Shown here: one piece after another, positions 10,541 to 19,402 of the stretch
How the letters are laid out: the number at the start of each line of letters is the position of its first letter
How positions within the stretch are numbered: the stretch's first letter is position 1
From: Vespertiliibacter pulmonis
Lineage (GTDB): Bacteria; Pseudomonadota; Gammaproteobacteria; Enterobacterales; Pasteurellaceae
Direction of reading: 5' to 3'
DNA: 64,000 nucleotides
Assembly: GCF_013377275.1 (NCBI RefSeq)
Contig: NZ_CP016615.1
Coordinates: forward strand, 1,188,830 to 1,252,829
Position numbers and translations under genes: made by a program
The notes under the pieces: generated by a model
Told to the model about the DNA's origin: nothing
Databases searched by the model: none
The model's input: the letters and a program-made list of their open reading frames with translations, nothing else

Positions 10541-10554
10541 TTGATAAATATCAA
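10541..10554. promoter_or_regulatory. FNR box in the ttrS-ttrB divergent region
   Basis: TTGAT-AAAT-ATCAA is a perfect FNR half-site pair, centred 126 bases before the ttrB start and about 23 bases before the GTG chosen for ttrS. In Salmonella the ttr reductase genes need Fnr as well as TtrRS, so this site fits anaerobic activation of ttrBCA. Confidence 0.85.
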
Positions 10555-10570
10555 ATCCCTTCGTATTTTA

Positions 10571-10584
10571 TGTGGAAAACCACA
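10571..10584. promoter_or_regulatory. Short palindrome, candidate TtrR operator
   Basis: TGTGG-AAAA-CCACA lies between the FNR box and ttrB. It is not a terminator, as it has no T tract. Assignment to TtrR is inference from position only. Confidence 0.35.
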
Positions 10585-10673
10585 ATAGCTGAATATCAGT
10601 ACTTATTTAACAATACGTTAAAAAGAGTGATAACTCAACGAGATAAAGATGATTTGTTTAAGGAGTCTAAAAT

Positions 10674-11402
10674 ATGGAGATGAGCAAGCGTGGTTTTTTA
10701 AAGAACTTATCTGCTTTAGCGGTTGGGCAAGCAGTTATTCCCTTTAGCGAAGCAAAAAGTGATTTTCAGCCAGAAAGACGAAATGGCGATGATTCACACC
10801 GCTATGGAATGTTAATTGACTTGCGGAAATGTATTGGGTGTCAAGCTTGTACGGTAAGTTGCTCTGTTGAAAATAATACGCCAATTGGTGAATTTCGTAC
10901 GACAGTGCGTCAATATGAAATTACGAATGAAGAGAAAGTTGTTAATAATGTACTTTTACCAAGACTTTGTAATCATTGTGATAACCCTCCTTGTGTGCCT
11001 GTTTGCCCAGTACAAGCAACGTATCAGCGTAAAGATGGCATTGTGGTCATTGATAATCAGCGTTGTATTGGCTGTGCTTATTGTGTTCAGGCTTGTCCTT
11101 ATGATGCTCGTTTTATCAATGAAGAGACAAAAACCGCAGATAAATGTACATTTTGCACCCATCGATTAGAAGCAGGCTTATTGCCTGCTTGCGTTGAGAG
11201 CTGTGTGGGAGGGGCAAGAATTATTGGTGATCTACGAGATGAGAATAGTACGATCAGCAAAATGGTTGCAGAATTTAAAAGTGATTTAAAAGTACTTAAG
11301 CCAAATGAAGGAACCATTCCACATGTGTTCTACTTGGGGTTAGAGGATGCTTTTGTTGATCAGGTGCAAGGACAACCTATGTTATGGCAAGGTGAGGAAT
11401 AA
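10674..11402 (+). CDS. ttrB: Tetrathionate reductase subunit B (iron-sulfur electron carrier)
   Basis: Periplasmic ferredoxin-like subunit of 242 residues that passes electrons from TtrC to TtrA. Four cysteine clusters are present: CIGCQACTVSC, CNHCDNPPCVPVCP, CIGCAYCVQACP and CTFC..CVESC, enough for four 4Fe-4S centres. The N-terminus has a Tat-like signal, SKRGFLKNLSALAVG, with Lys-Arg in place of Arg-Arg; Salmonella TtrB is the known natural example of a working KR Tat signal. AGGAG lies eight bases before the ATG. It is the first gene of ttrBCA, two bases ahead of ttrC. Confidence 0.95.
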   Translation: MEMSKRGFLKNLSALAVGQAVIPFSEAKSDFQPERRNGDDSHRYGMLIDLRKCIGCQACTVSCSVENNTPIGEFRTTVRQYEITNEEKVVNNVLLPRLCNHCDNPPCVPVCPVQATYQRKDGIVVIDNQRCIGCAYCVQACPYDARFINEETKTADKCTFCTHRLEAGLLPACVESCVGGARIIGDLRDENSTISKMVAEFKSDLKVLKPNEGTIPHVFYLGLEDAFVDQVQGQPMLWQGEE

Positions 11403-11404
11403 AA

Positions 11405-12436
11405 ATGGTGATTCGTGAAATTTTAGTAGAACAACAATCAATTGCGTGGCTACCTTGGGCAGTCAGCTATTTTTTCTTTATTGGCTTAGCTTTTTCAGCT
11501 GTATTTGCCGGGTTATGGATTCGTTATAACAGTAAAAATAATCAACATGAATTTATTGCGATAATGATCGCATTAGTTTGTGCAATTGTTGCGCCAGTCG
11601 CACTAATGGCTGATTTACATCAGCCTAGCCGCATTGCAAATTTTTATCTGCATCCTACACCGTGGTCTTGGATGGCGTGGGGAGCTGTGTTTTTACCGTT
11701 ATTTACGGTTTCTGTTGTAGGATATTTCCTCAGCTTATTACGTCAAACAATTCCTGTTCAACATATTGCACCTTGGTTAAAGGTACTATATTGGGGAGAT
11801 TTTAATTTAGCAAGATGGACAACGGTATTTAGATTTCTCTCTTTCTTATTTTCAGTATTAATTTTGCTTTACACTGCTATGGAAGTCTTTATGGTAGCGG
11901 CTCGCCCTTTGTGGCATCACTATGGATTAATTCTGTTAATTCTATGCAGTGCGTTACCAACGGCATTATTAATTTGTCAATGTGCTATTCAATTAGTGGA
12001 TCGTTCTTTTAAGTTGAAATCATTAACGCTTATTGGATTATGTAATCTATTTGGATTTGTGGCTACCATTTTATGGCTTTATTTTTCGAATGATCAGGCA
12101 GGAGCACAATTAACCCAGCTGTGGCAGTTAAGCATATTACCTAAAGGATTACTGGGATGTTGGATAGCATTAATTGTTTTATTTTTCTTACCAAACCGCT
12201 TCTTAATTAACATTGTAAGCGTATTGGTGGCATTAGTATTTACTTGGTTATTCCGTTGGATATTACTTATTATGGTGCAAGGGTTACCAAAATATAATGC
12301 TTTAGTACATTTCCATACGCTGACGTGGAAACTTGATGAAGCGATTGGAATGTTATCTATGTTTAGTTTGTGTGTTTTTATTGGAATACTATGTTGGCAG
12401 TTTTTTGGCGGTAGATTAGGGGGATATAATGAATAA
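11405..12436 (+). CDS. ttrC: Tetrathionate reductase membrane anchor, NrfD family
   Basis: Integral membrane protein of 343 residues with about nine hydrophobic segments in the NrfD/PsrC pattern. It is the quinol-oxidising subunit that holds TtrA and TtrB at the outer face of the inner membrane. Family features are the N-terminal WLPWAVSYFFFIGLAFSA helix and the DLHQPSRIANFYLHPTPWSW segment (about residues 71-90), typical of the quinol-binding side of NrfD proteins. It starts two bases after ttrB, and its last codons overlap the ttrA start by eight bases. Confidence 0.93.
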   Translation: MVIREILVEQQSIAWLPWAVSYFFFIGLAFSAVFAGLWIRYNSKNNQHEFIAIMIALVCAIVAPVALMADLHQPSRIANFYLHPTPWSWMAWGAVFLPLFTVSVVGYFLSLLRQTIPVQHIAPWLKVLYWGDFNLARWTTVFRFLSFLFSVLILLYTAMEVFMVAARPLWHHYGLILLILCSALPTALLICQCAIQLVDRSFKLKSLTLIGLCNLFGFVATILWLYFSNDQAGAQLTQLWQLSILPKGLLGCWIALIVLFFLPNRFLINIVSVLVALVFTWLFRWILLIMVQGLPKYNALVHFHTLTWKLDEAIGMLSMFSLCVFIGILCWQFFGGRLGGYNE

Positions 12437-15400
12437 GCAAAGACGCAATTTACTCAAAGGCAGTTTAGCCGTAGGAACGGCAACAGCATTTGCTGCAGGC
12501 TATGCACCTAAAATTAAAGAGATTGCAACGGGAGTAATTGATGGCACATCGGGAGAGCCAACAAGAGATCCGATTAACGGAAATTCATTAGTTCCAGAAT
12601 ATCAGGTCAAAAATAAGCAACTGCTAACAAATAGCCAGCAAATAGTCTGTAATACCCAATGTATGGGCTGTTGGACATTATGTGGTTTACGAGTGCGGGT
12701 CGATTTAGAAAAAAATCAAGTATTGCGTATTAACGGTAATCCATATCACCCACTATCCTCTGATCAACATCTAGGTTTTGATACACCAATCCGCCAAGCT
12801 GAAATAAGCGTTGCGGGTGAAAATGGATTAGCAAATCGTTCGACGGCTTGTGCGAGGGGAGCGGCTTTTTTAGATGGAATTCGTAGCCCTTATCGTATTA
12901 CACAACCTCTCAAACGTGTAGGTAAACGAGGTGAGGGTAAGTGGCAAACGATCAGTTTTGAGCAGTTAATTAGCGAAGTTGTAAATGGCGGAAATTTATT
13001 TGGTGAAGGACATATTGATGGCTTAAAAGCGATTCGTGATTTAGAGACCCCAGTTAATAGCCAGCACCCTGATTTAGGTGCAAAAGTAAATCAGCTTATG
13101 GTCACTTTTGCTGGTCCTGAAGGGCGACAGCCTTTGCTTAAACGCTTTGCACAGAATAGCTTTGGGACAATCAATTTTGCCTCCCACGGGTCATTCTGCG
13201 GATTATCTTATCGAGCAGGATCGGGGGCATTTATGAATGATCTTGTGGGTAATGCTCATGCGAAACCTGATTGGGATAATGTTGAGTTTCTGCTTTTTAT
13301 GGGAACATCGCCAGCACAATCAGGAAATCCTTTTAAACGGCAAGCTCGTCAATTAGCAAAACAACGAACTAAGGATAATTTTGAATACGTCGTTGTTTCA
13401 CCTCGTCTAGAACTAACATCAACAAATGCGGTGAAAGATAATCGCTGGGTGCCGATTATTCCAGGCACAGATTTATCGCTTGCGTTAGCGATGCTACGTT
13501 GGATTATTGAAAATGAGCGTTACAATGTGGATTATTTATCGATCCCGAGTGAAAATGCCATGAAGAATGCAAATGGCGTAAGTTTCTGTAATGCAACTCA
13601 TCTTTTTATTGCCGATCCGAAACATAAGAATTACGGGCAAGCGGTGCGTTCACACCATATTTTTGCAGTTGAAGAACCTGAAACACTTACTGATGGCGAT
13701 ATTATTGTAAAAGATAAGCAAACAGGAGAGTGGCGTGCGGCTAAAGATTGTTTACAAGCAGAAATTTTTGTCAGTGCAACGATGGTGTTAAATGATGGTA
13801 GTGAAGTGTTAGTAAAATCCGCAATGCAATTATTTAAAGAATCGTGTTTTGAGCATAGTCTTGAAACTTATTCGAAGCAATGTGGCGTATCCCTCAACAC
13901 GATTATTCAGCTTGCAAAAGAATTTACTTCTCATGGTCATCGTGCGGCCGTGATTAGTCATGGTGGAACGATGCATAGTAATGGATTTTATACATCGTGG
14001 GCCATTTTGCTATTGAACGCAATGGTCGGCAATATGAATAAAAAGGGCGGTATGAGTATTTCTGGCGGTAAATTTAAAGATTTCGGAAGCGGTCCTCGTT
14101 ATGATTTAGCAACATTTCCTAATATGGTGAAGCCTAAAGGTACAAATTTAGCCCGTAGCCGAAAATCGTATGAAAAATCCAGCGAATTTAAGCAAAAAGT
14201 AGCACAGGGAGTAGCCCCTTATCCTGCAAAAGCAGCGTGGTATCCTTTCGTAGGGGGACAAATGTCCGAAATGATCACGTCTGCTTTACAAGGCTATCCT
14301 TATACGTTGAAAGCTTGGATAAATCATATGGGAAATCCTATTTATGGATTAACGGGTATTCATCATATTGCAGAAGAAAAATTGCGTGATCCATCAATCT
14401 TGCCACTTTTTATTTCTATTGATGCTTTTATGAATGAAACAACCGCACTTGCTGATTATGTTATTCCAGATACACATAACTTTGAGAGTTGGGGATTCAG
14501 TAGCCCTTGGGCTGGTGTGCCAGTAAAAGCTAGTACGGCTCGTTGGCCGGTTGTAGAATCTGAAAATGCACGTACTGCTGAAGGCGATCCTATCTGTATG
14601 GAAAGTTTTATTATTGCTGCTGCAAAAGCAATGGAGTTACCAGGATTTGGCGAAAATGCGATTTTAGATAAGCAACAAAAGAGCTATGCATTAAACCGCA
14701 GTGAAGATTTCTTCTTAAAAGCAGCCGCTAATATTGCTTATGATGGCCAACAACCTGTTGAAGATGCGACAGAAGAAGATATGTTATTGACGGGAGTTGC
14801 ACGATTATTACCTAAATTATCCTCTGTGTTAAAAGAAGAGGAAGTGCTTAAAGTTGCGAATATCTATTGCAAAGGTGGACGTTTTGCTTCTTATGATAGT
14901 GCGTGGCAAGGTGAAAATATGAAAACGCATTGGAAAAAATGCCTTCAAATTTGGAATGAAACGGTTGCGAAGGAAAAGCACTCACAATCAGGAAAGCATT
15001 ATTCTGGTACGCCAGCTTATTTTGTTCCGCAATTTGCAGACAATAGCACACTCGAAAGTCACTATCCAATAAAAGAGTGGCCGTTTAAATTAATGTCTTT
15101 TAAATCTAATCTAATGAGTAGTATTACTGCGCCATTATTACGTTTACATAGCATTAAGCCAGAAGGCATCGTTGGAATGAATCCGCAAGATGCAGCAACC
15201 TACGGTTTTCAACACGGTGATATGGTTGAATTGGTTACTCCTGGAGGAAAGGCTAAAACGCAAATTATTGTAATGGCAGGGGTAATTCAAGGCACAATAG
15301 CGATTGAACACGGCTATGGACATAAACAGCACGGAGCAACTAGCTATGTGATAGATGGAAAAGTAATTCAAGGTAATGATCAAATTAAGCGTGGGATCAA

Positions 15401-15521
15401 TATCAATGATCTTGGCTTACTAGATTCAACCAAAGAAATTGTTTCGCCTTGGGTTGATTGGGTGTGTGGTTCAGCAGTAAGACAAGGGCTACCAGCTAAA
15501 CTTGTTAGGTTATCAGTGTAG
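12429..15521 (+). CDS. ttrA: Tetrathionate reductase catalytic subunit A (molybdopterin)
   Basis: Large periplasmic molybdopterin oxidoreductase of 1,030 residues that reduces tetrathionate to thiosulfate during anaerobic respiration. The Tat signal is canonical (KQRRNLLKGSLAVG). The 4Fe-4S motif begins with C74-X3-C78-X2-C81-X3-C85, and a further Cys lies in STACARG. Downstream are molybdopterin guanine dinucleotide-binding regions (HGSFCGLSYRAGSG, LFMGTSPAQSGNPFKRQ, SHGGTMHSNGFY) and a C-terminal MopB-CT domain (EGIVGMNPQDAATYGFQHGD). The gene is intact. A strong terminator follows, closing the ttrBCA operon. Confidence 0.96.
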   Translation: MNKQRRNLLKGSLAVGTATAFAAGYAPKIKEIATGVIDGTSGEPTRDPINGNSLVPEYQVKNKQLLTNSQQIVCNTQCMGCWTLCGLRVRVDLEKNQVLRINGNPYHPLSSDQHLGFDTPIRQAEISVAGENGLANRSTACARGAAFLDGIRSPYRITQPLKRVGKRGEGKWQTISFEQLISEVVNGGNLFGEGHIDGLKAIRDLETPVNSQHPDLGAKVNQLMVTFAGPEGRQPLLKRFAQNSFGTINFASHGSFCGLSYRAGSGAFMNDLVGNAHAKPDWDNVEFLLFMGTSPAQSGNPFKRQARQLAKQRTKDNFEYVVVSPRLELTSTNAVKDNRWVPIIPGTDLSLALAMLRWIIENERYNVDYLSIPSENAMKNANGVSFCNATHLFIADPKHKNYGQAVRSHHIFAVEEPETLTDGDIIVKDKQTGEWRAAKDCLQAEIFVSATMVLNDGSEVLVKSAMQLFKESCFEHSLETYSKQCGVSLNTIIQLAKEFTSHGHRAAVISHGGTMHSNGFYTSWAILLLNAMVGNMNKKGGMSISGGKFKDFGSGPRYDLATFPNMVKPKGTNLARSRKSYEKSSEFKQKVAQGVAPYPAKAAWYPFVGGQMSEMITSALQGYPYTLKAWINHMGNPIYGLTGIHHIAEEKLRDPSILPLFISIDAFMNETTALADYVIPDTHNFESWGFSSPWAGVPVKASTARWPVVESENARTAEGDPICMESFIIAAAKAMELPGFGENAILDKQQKSYALNRSEDFFLKAAANIAYDGQQPVEDATEEDMLLTGVARLLPKLSSVLKEEEVLKVANIYCKGGRFASYDSAWQGENMKTHWKKCLQIWNETVAKEKHSQSGKHYSGTPAYFVPQFADNSTLESHYPIKEWPFKLMSFKSNLMSSITAPLLRLHSIKPEGIVGMNPQDAATYGFQHGDMVELVTPGGKAKTQIIVMAGVIQGTIAIEHGYGHKQHGATSYVIDGKVIQGNDQIKRGININDLGLLDSTKEIVSPWVDWVCGSAVRQGLPAKLVRLSV

Positions 15522-15552
15522 AAATTGAATGAATTATAATTAACTGAGAAAT

Positions 15553-15585
15553 AATAAAGGGACGAATATGATTCGTCCCTTTATT
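15553..15585 (+). terminator. Terminator after ttrBCA
   Basis: Fifteen-base perfect stem AATAAAGGGACGAAT / ATTCGTCCCTTTATT with a three-base loop. T-rich sequence lies on both sides, so it may also serve the converging recombinase-like gene. Confidence 0.9.
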
Positions 15586-15634
15586 TCGTTATAGCAAGCC
15601 AATTTAAATAATGTCAAAGTATCATTTTAATATG

Positions 15635-17611
15635 CTACTTCTCATTTGATTCTAATTGAAGGGGAAGAATTAAACTTAATGGACGTTCTTTAATAATTTG
15701 TCCAACACATTTTGCAATGTTCTTCCAGCTATCAATTTCAGCATTAAGAGAGCGTAATGCCACCCATAAGGTTAGAGAAAAGCTGACAATCAAATTTACT
15801 AGCCCAATAAGTAATACAAACCATAAATTATGTAAGAATATAGCCCAAGAGAGTTCACCGCTGATTGTGGCATAGCCCAAATTAGCTGATGAAAATGCAA
15901 CGTGGCGTATATCTAATGGTAGCCCTGCCCAGTAACCAATAAGCCCTGTTAAACCGAGTAAAAAACCAAAACAGAGATTTCCCATTATTGAGCCATAATT
16001 ATCGTGCATATAATTAGCAAAGCGTTCACGCATAGTTATTGGCATTAGACGTTTTAGCAACGGATGCTGTTGCAGACGCATACGCAAATTTAGATAGTTA
16101 GTGCGATTATCAAAAAAGCCTGAAATAATGCCAGAACAGAATAGCCACACTCCAGCGATTGCCGCAAACCATAATGTTCCTCCGGAAATATCAAGAGAAT
16201 GAAGTTGATAGTTTACTTGTTCATTATTTAATAGTGGGGCATTAAACCAGTGAGCGAATAGCATTGCAATAATTGCCGATAAACTCACCGCTATCAACAC
16301 ATTTCCTACAACAGCAATACTTTGGGAACGTAATACATCAACTAATAATTGTGCTAATTTCATATCTACGGCTCTGCCTTGTGGATTTCGTTCAACAGCT
16401 TCGGCAAAACGCGCGGCAGTCATTGCTGGCTGTTTAGTCGCAACCGTGAAATGAAGCATAAAGATAATCACAAAACCTATTCCATAATTTAGGGCTTCAA
16501 GTAGGCTTTTTAGTGTTTTACCTTCAACGACATTACCAATATAAATTTTAATTAACGCCATAATTGCAATTAATACGCCACCAGCAGCTGCAGAATAAAA
16601 CATACCTAAATATTCTTTTTTATTGCGAGTAATATAGTGCTCGCCGTGATCGCTGGTATTTTGCGTAATACTACGGGAAAGCATTTTTACACTTTGTTTC
16701 CATAAATTTGACACACTATGTTGATCCGCTGAGGCGACAGCAAGTTCACCCGTTAAATGTAACATTCGGCGTGATAAACTGCGGTTGGAAGAAAATACGT
16801 TCATCAATTCTGCAAGGCGTACTAAGGTTTGTGATAATCTTTCTAATAAGTGCGCAACTTCAAGTGAAGAACCAGCTGTTCCACCTTTTTTCTGTAAACG
16901 TTCAATTAAATCTTGGCTTTGTTCAAACATTACTTCTAAATGAGCAATATCATAATGCTCATTTTTACGTTGTGCTTCTACCCAATGGGCAACTTCTCGT
17001 TGTAAGCTAACAAATGAACTATCCGCTTCAAGTAGCGTTGGTTCTAGTCGCATTAATTCAGGATCCATCTCTTCTGCGGCGATCCAAATTGAGAGCATTT
17101 CGATAGCAAATAGCCCTTCATAACGTAAATGGTTACGTACGGTTTCCCTTTCGTGAGGTGTGGCGTATTGGCTTAAGAGGTTTAAAAGTGAATTCCAATA
17201 AAATAGGGGTAAATGGTTTAACCATTTTGCATCTTCTTTACGGTTAAACAGTAGAAAAAAGACATCACGTAGGTCATTCACATCTTTAAAAGAGGGATTG
17301 ATTTTCTCATAAAGGCGATTTTTCATTTCACGCCCAAAATTTTCACGGGCAAGAATGCCACGACTAATCAGTAGAGGATAAATCCGCATTCCACATAGCC
17401 AACGGCAGAGTTGTCCTGCTAATTGTTGCCCGAGAGTTTCATTCTTTTTTAGTAGCGTAATGACCGCATAGAGACGTTGACGAGTATCATCATTTGCGTG
17501 GCGAAGCCAATCAAATAATCCATCAAGTAAACCGAATATATCATTTTCTGCTAATTTATATTCAATAAATGGGGTTAAGTCATTTTTAGTTTTTAATTGT
17601 ATTTTTTTCAA
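15635..17611 (-). CDS. Gcr family membrane protein (annotated as site-specific recombinase)
   Basis: Protein of about 658 residues: a long helical cytoplasmic half (1 to about 330), then some six hydrophobic helices in the second half, e.g. MFYSAAAGGVLIAIMALI, GFVIIFMLHFTV and NLCFGFLLGLTGLIGYWAG. This matches the family known as gonococcal 'site-specific recombinase' Gcr, a name with little support, as no tyrosine- or serine-recombinase motif is visible. I set the start at a TTG (17611) with GGAG seven bases upstream. The frame extends to a TTG at 17668, but that has no ribosome-binding site and lies close to a likely -10 (TATAAA). Real function unknown. Confidence 0.75.
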   Translation of the reverse strand: MKKIQLKTKNDLTPFIEYKLAENDIFGLLDGLFDWLRHANDDTRQRLYAVITLLKKNETLGQQLAGQLCRWLCGMRIYPLLISRGILARENFGREMKNRLYEKINPSFKDVNDLRDVFFLLFNRKEDAKWLNHLPLFYWNSLLNLLSQYATPHERETVRNHLRYEGLFAIEMLSIWIAAEEMDPELMRLEPTLLEADSSFVSLQREVAHWVEAQRKNEHYDIAHLEVMFEQSQDLIERLQKKGGTAGSSLEVAHLLERLSQTLVRLAELMNVFSSNRSLSRRMLHLTGELAVASADQHSVSNLWKQSVKMLSRSITQNTSDHGEHYITRNKKEYLGMFYSAAAGGVLIAIMALIKIYIGNVVEGKTLKSLLEALNYGIGFVIIFMLHFTVATKQPAMTAARFAEAVERNPQGRAVDMKLAQLLVDVLRSQSIAVVGNVLIAVSLSAIIAMLFAHWFNAPLLNNEQVNYQLHSLDISGGTLWFAAIAGVWLFCSGIISGFFDNRTNYLNLRMRLQQHPLLKRLMPITMRERFANYMHDNYGSIMGNLCFGFLLGLTGLIGYWAGLPLDIRHVAFSSANLGYATISGELSWAIFLHNLWFVLLIGLVNLIVSFSLTLWVALRSLNAEIDSWKNIAKCVGQIIKERPLSLILPLQLESNEK

Positions 17612-17712
17612 ATTATCTCTCCAAATTTTATGAATGAATTCAGACCACCAAAAAGGGAAGAAATTCAACTTGAGGCTATTTTATAGTATGATCCTTAATA
17701 AAGATAAACGAC

Positions 17713-17743
17713 AAGCGGTAAGATTTTGTAAATCTTACCGCTT
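17713..17743. repeat. Fourteen-base hairpin containing an uptake signal, upstream of dusA
   Basis: AAGCGGTAAGATTT / AAATCTTACCGCTT with loop TGT, preceded by AC (completing ACAAGCGGT) and followed on the plus strand by ACATTTTTT. It lies between divergent genes, 32 bases before dusA. Its shape would fit an intrinsic terminator or attenuator if transcription of dusA begins upstream of it. Confidence 0.8.
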
Positions 17744-17750
17744 ACATTTT

Positions 17751-17774
17751 TTGGATAAGTAATTGGATAAGTAA
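17751..17774. repeat. Exact 12-bp tandem duplication covering the dusA ribosome-binding site
   Basis: TTGGATAAGTAA occurs twice head to tail immediately before the dusA ATG at 17776. Each copy holds the same GGATAAG, so the Shine-Dalgarno-like segment is duplicated. Confidence 0.85.
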
Positions 17775-17775
17775 A

Positions 17776-18744
17776 ATGGAACAAACTTTTTACCGTGGGC
17801 GATTTTCTGTTGCCCCAATGCTAGATTGGACAACACGTCATTGCCGTTATTTTCATCGGCAATTTACCCAACAGGCTTTGTTATATAGTGAAATGATAAC
17901 GGCTCCTGCAATTTTAAATGCAAAATACGATCTACTGGGCTTTGATCTTGCCGAAAATCCCGTTGCATTGCAGTTGGGGGGAAGTGATCCTCGTCAGTTA
18001 GCTGAATGTGCTAAATTAGTTGAAGAACGTCATTATGCTGAAATCAACTTGAATGTAGGGTGTCCCTCAGACCGAGTGCAAAATGGAATGTTTGGTGCGT
18101 GTTTAATGGGGAATGCTGAATTGGTTGCTCGTTGTGTTGAAGCAATGAGAGAAGTAGTAAATATTCCTGTTACGGTTAAACATCGTATAGGCATTGATGA
18201 TCTAGATAGCTATGAATTTTTATGCGATTTTATTGAAAAAATTCAACCATATTGCAATGATTTTATTGTACACGCACGTAAAGCGTGGCTATCGGGGTTA
18301 AGCCCTAGGGAAAATCGGGAAATTCCACCTTTGGATTATGAACGAGTGTATCAGCTTAAGAAAGATTTCCCCCATTTAAAGATCAGTATCAATGGTGGAA
18401 TTAAAACACTTGAGGAAGCTAAACAGCATTTACGTTTTGTTGATGGGGTAATGATTGGGCGTGAAGCCTATCAAAATCCGTCTTTGTTGGGGCAAGTTGA
18501 TCGTGAATTATTTGACAAAAATCTTCCTGAAGTAACCGCTAGACAAGCGGTAGAACAGATGTTCCCTTATATTGAACAGCAATTAAGCCAAGGGGTATAT
18601 CTTAATCATCTTATTCGTCCAATGTTAGGAGCATTTCAGCATTGTAAAGGGGCAAGACAGTGGCGACGCCACCTAAGTGAAAACGCTCATCTAGCGGGGG
18701 CTGGTATTGAGGTTGTTGAGCAAGCATTGGCATTTGTTAGTTAA
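17776..18744 (+). CDS. dusA: tRNA-dihydrouridine(20/20a) synthase
   Basis: FMN enzyme that reduces uridine in the D-loop of tRNA. The protein is 322 residues. The Dus signature [15 protein letters not shown] near the N-terminus is that of DusA rather than DusB or DusC. The active-site Cys96 lies in [12 protein letters not shown], followed by the phosphate/FMN loops VKHRIGIDD and INGGIKT...[14 protein letters not shown]. The start is confirmed by the usual DusA N-terminus. It stands alone ahead of the rsx operon, with 76 bases between them. Confidence 0.96.
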   Translation: MEQTFYRGRFSVAPMLDWTTRHCRYFHRQFTQQALLYSEMITAPAILNAKYDLLGFDLAENPVALQLGGSDPRQLAECAKLVEERHYAEINLNVGCPSDRVQNGMFGACLMGNAELVARCVEAMREVVNIPVTVKHRIGIDDLDSYEFLCDFIEKIQPYCNDFIVHARKAWLSGLSPRENREIPPLDYERVYQLKKDFPHLKISINGGIKTLEEAKQHLRFVDGVMIGREAYQNPSLLGQVDRELFDKNLPEVTARQAVEQMFPYIEQQLSQGVYLNHLIRPMLGAFQHCKGARQWRRHLSENAHLAGAGIEVVEQALAFVS

Positions 18745-18760
18745 TTACTTTTCTTTTCCC

Positions 18761-18789
18761 TTGTTCAATCTGAGGAAAAAAAGGATAAT
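18761..18789 (+). promoter_or_regulatory. Candidate promoter of the rsx operon
   Basis: TTGTTC, a 17-base spacer and GATAAT lie between the dusA stop and the rsxA start; predicted transcription start is around 18796, giving a leader of about 25 bases. Confidence 0.6.
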
Positions 18790-18820
18790 AGTTCACATTT
18801 TTGCGATAGGTTTGTGGGAT

Positions 18821-19402
18821 ATGATTGAATATATTTTGTTAGTGATTAGCACAGCCCTAATCAATAATTTCGTCTTAGTAAAGTTTTTAGGGATCTGCCC
18901 TTTTATGGGCGTATCAAAGAAAATTGAAACAGCTATTGGAATGGGAATGGCAACAACATTTGTTCTAACGGTTGCTTCGTTATCAGCTTATTTAGTGGAA
19001 AGTTATATTTTAGTGCCGTTAAATATTCAATTTCTTAGAACTTTAGTCTTTATTTTAGTGATTGCAGTAATTGTGCAATTAACTGAAATGATTGTGCATA
19101 AAACAAGCCCTACGCTTTATCGTTTACTAGGCATTTACCTCCCTCTTATCACAACAAATTGTGCGGTGTTGGGGGTTGCATTATTAAATGTCAATCTATC
19201 TAACAATTTAGTGGAATCTGTCTTGTATGGCTTTAGTGCTTCAGCTGGTTTTTCCCTTGTCTTAGTGCTTTTTTCTGCGCTGCGTGAACGTTTAGTGGCG
19301 GCAGATATACCTACTATTTTTCAAGGTGCTTCGATCGCTTTAATTACCGCAGGGCTAATGTCGCTCTCATTTATGGGCTTTACTGGCTTGGTTAAAATGT
19401 AA
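18821..19402 (+). CDS. rsxA: Rsx/Rnf electron transport complex subunit A
   Basis: Inner-membrane subunit of the Rnf-type complex that couples electron flow between ferredoxin-like carriers and NADH to ion transport; in E. coli the complex also keeps SoxR reduced. The protein is 193 residues with six hydrophobic helices, the same length as E. coli Rsx[21 protein letters not shown] and [16 protein letters not shown] are diagnostic, the latter containing the membrane Cys thought to ligate an iron-sulfur centre with RsxE. The start MIEYILLV was chosen because a longer frame from 18707 overlaps dusA. The stop shares one base with the rsxB start. Confidence 0.96.
   Translation: MIEYILLVISTALINNFVLVKFLGICPFMGVSKKIETAIGMGMATTFVLTVASLSAYLVESYILVPLNIQFLRTLVFILVIAVIVQLTEMIVHKTSPTLYRLLGIYLPLITTNCAVLGVALLNVNLSNNLVESVLYGFSASAGFSLVLVLFSALRERLVAADIPTIFQGASIALITAGLMSLSFMGFTGLVKM

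Noticed and set aside
15635-17668. Site-specific recombinase as a sign of a mobile element
   Set aside because: No attachment repeats, integrase motif or cargo genes; the protein is a membrane protein in a normal chromosomal context.
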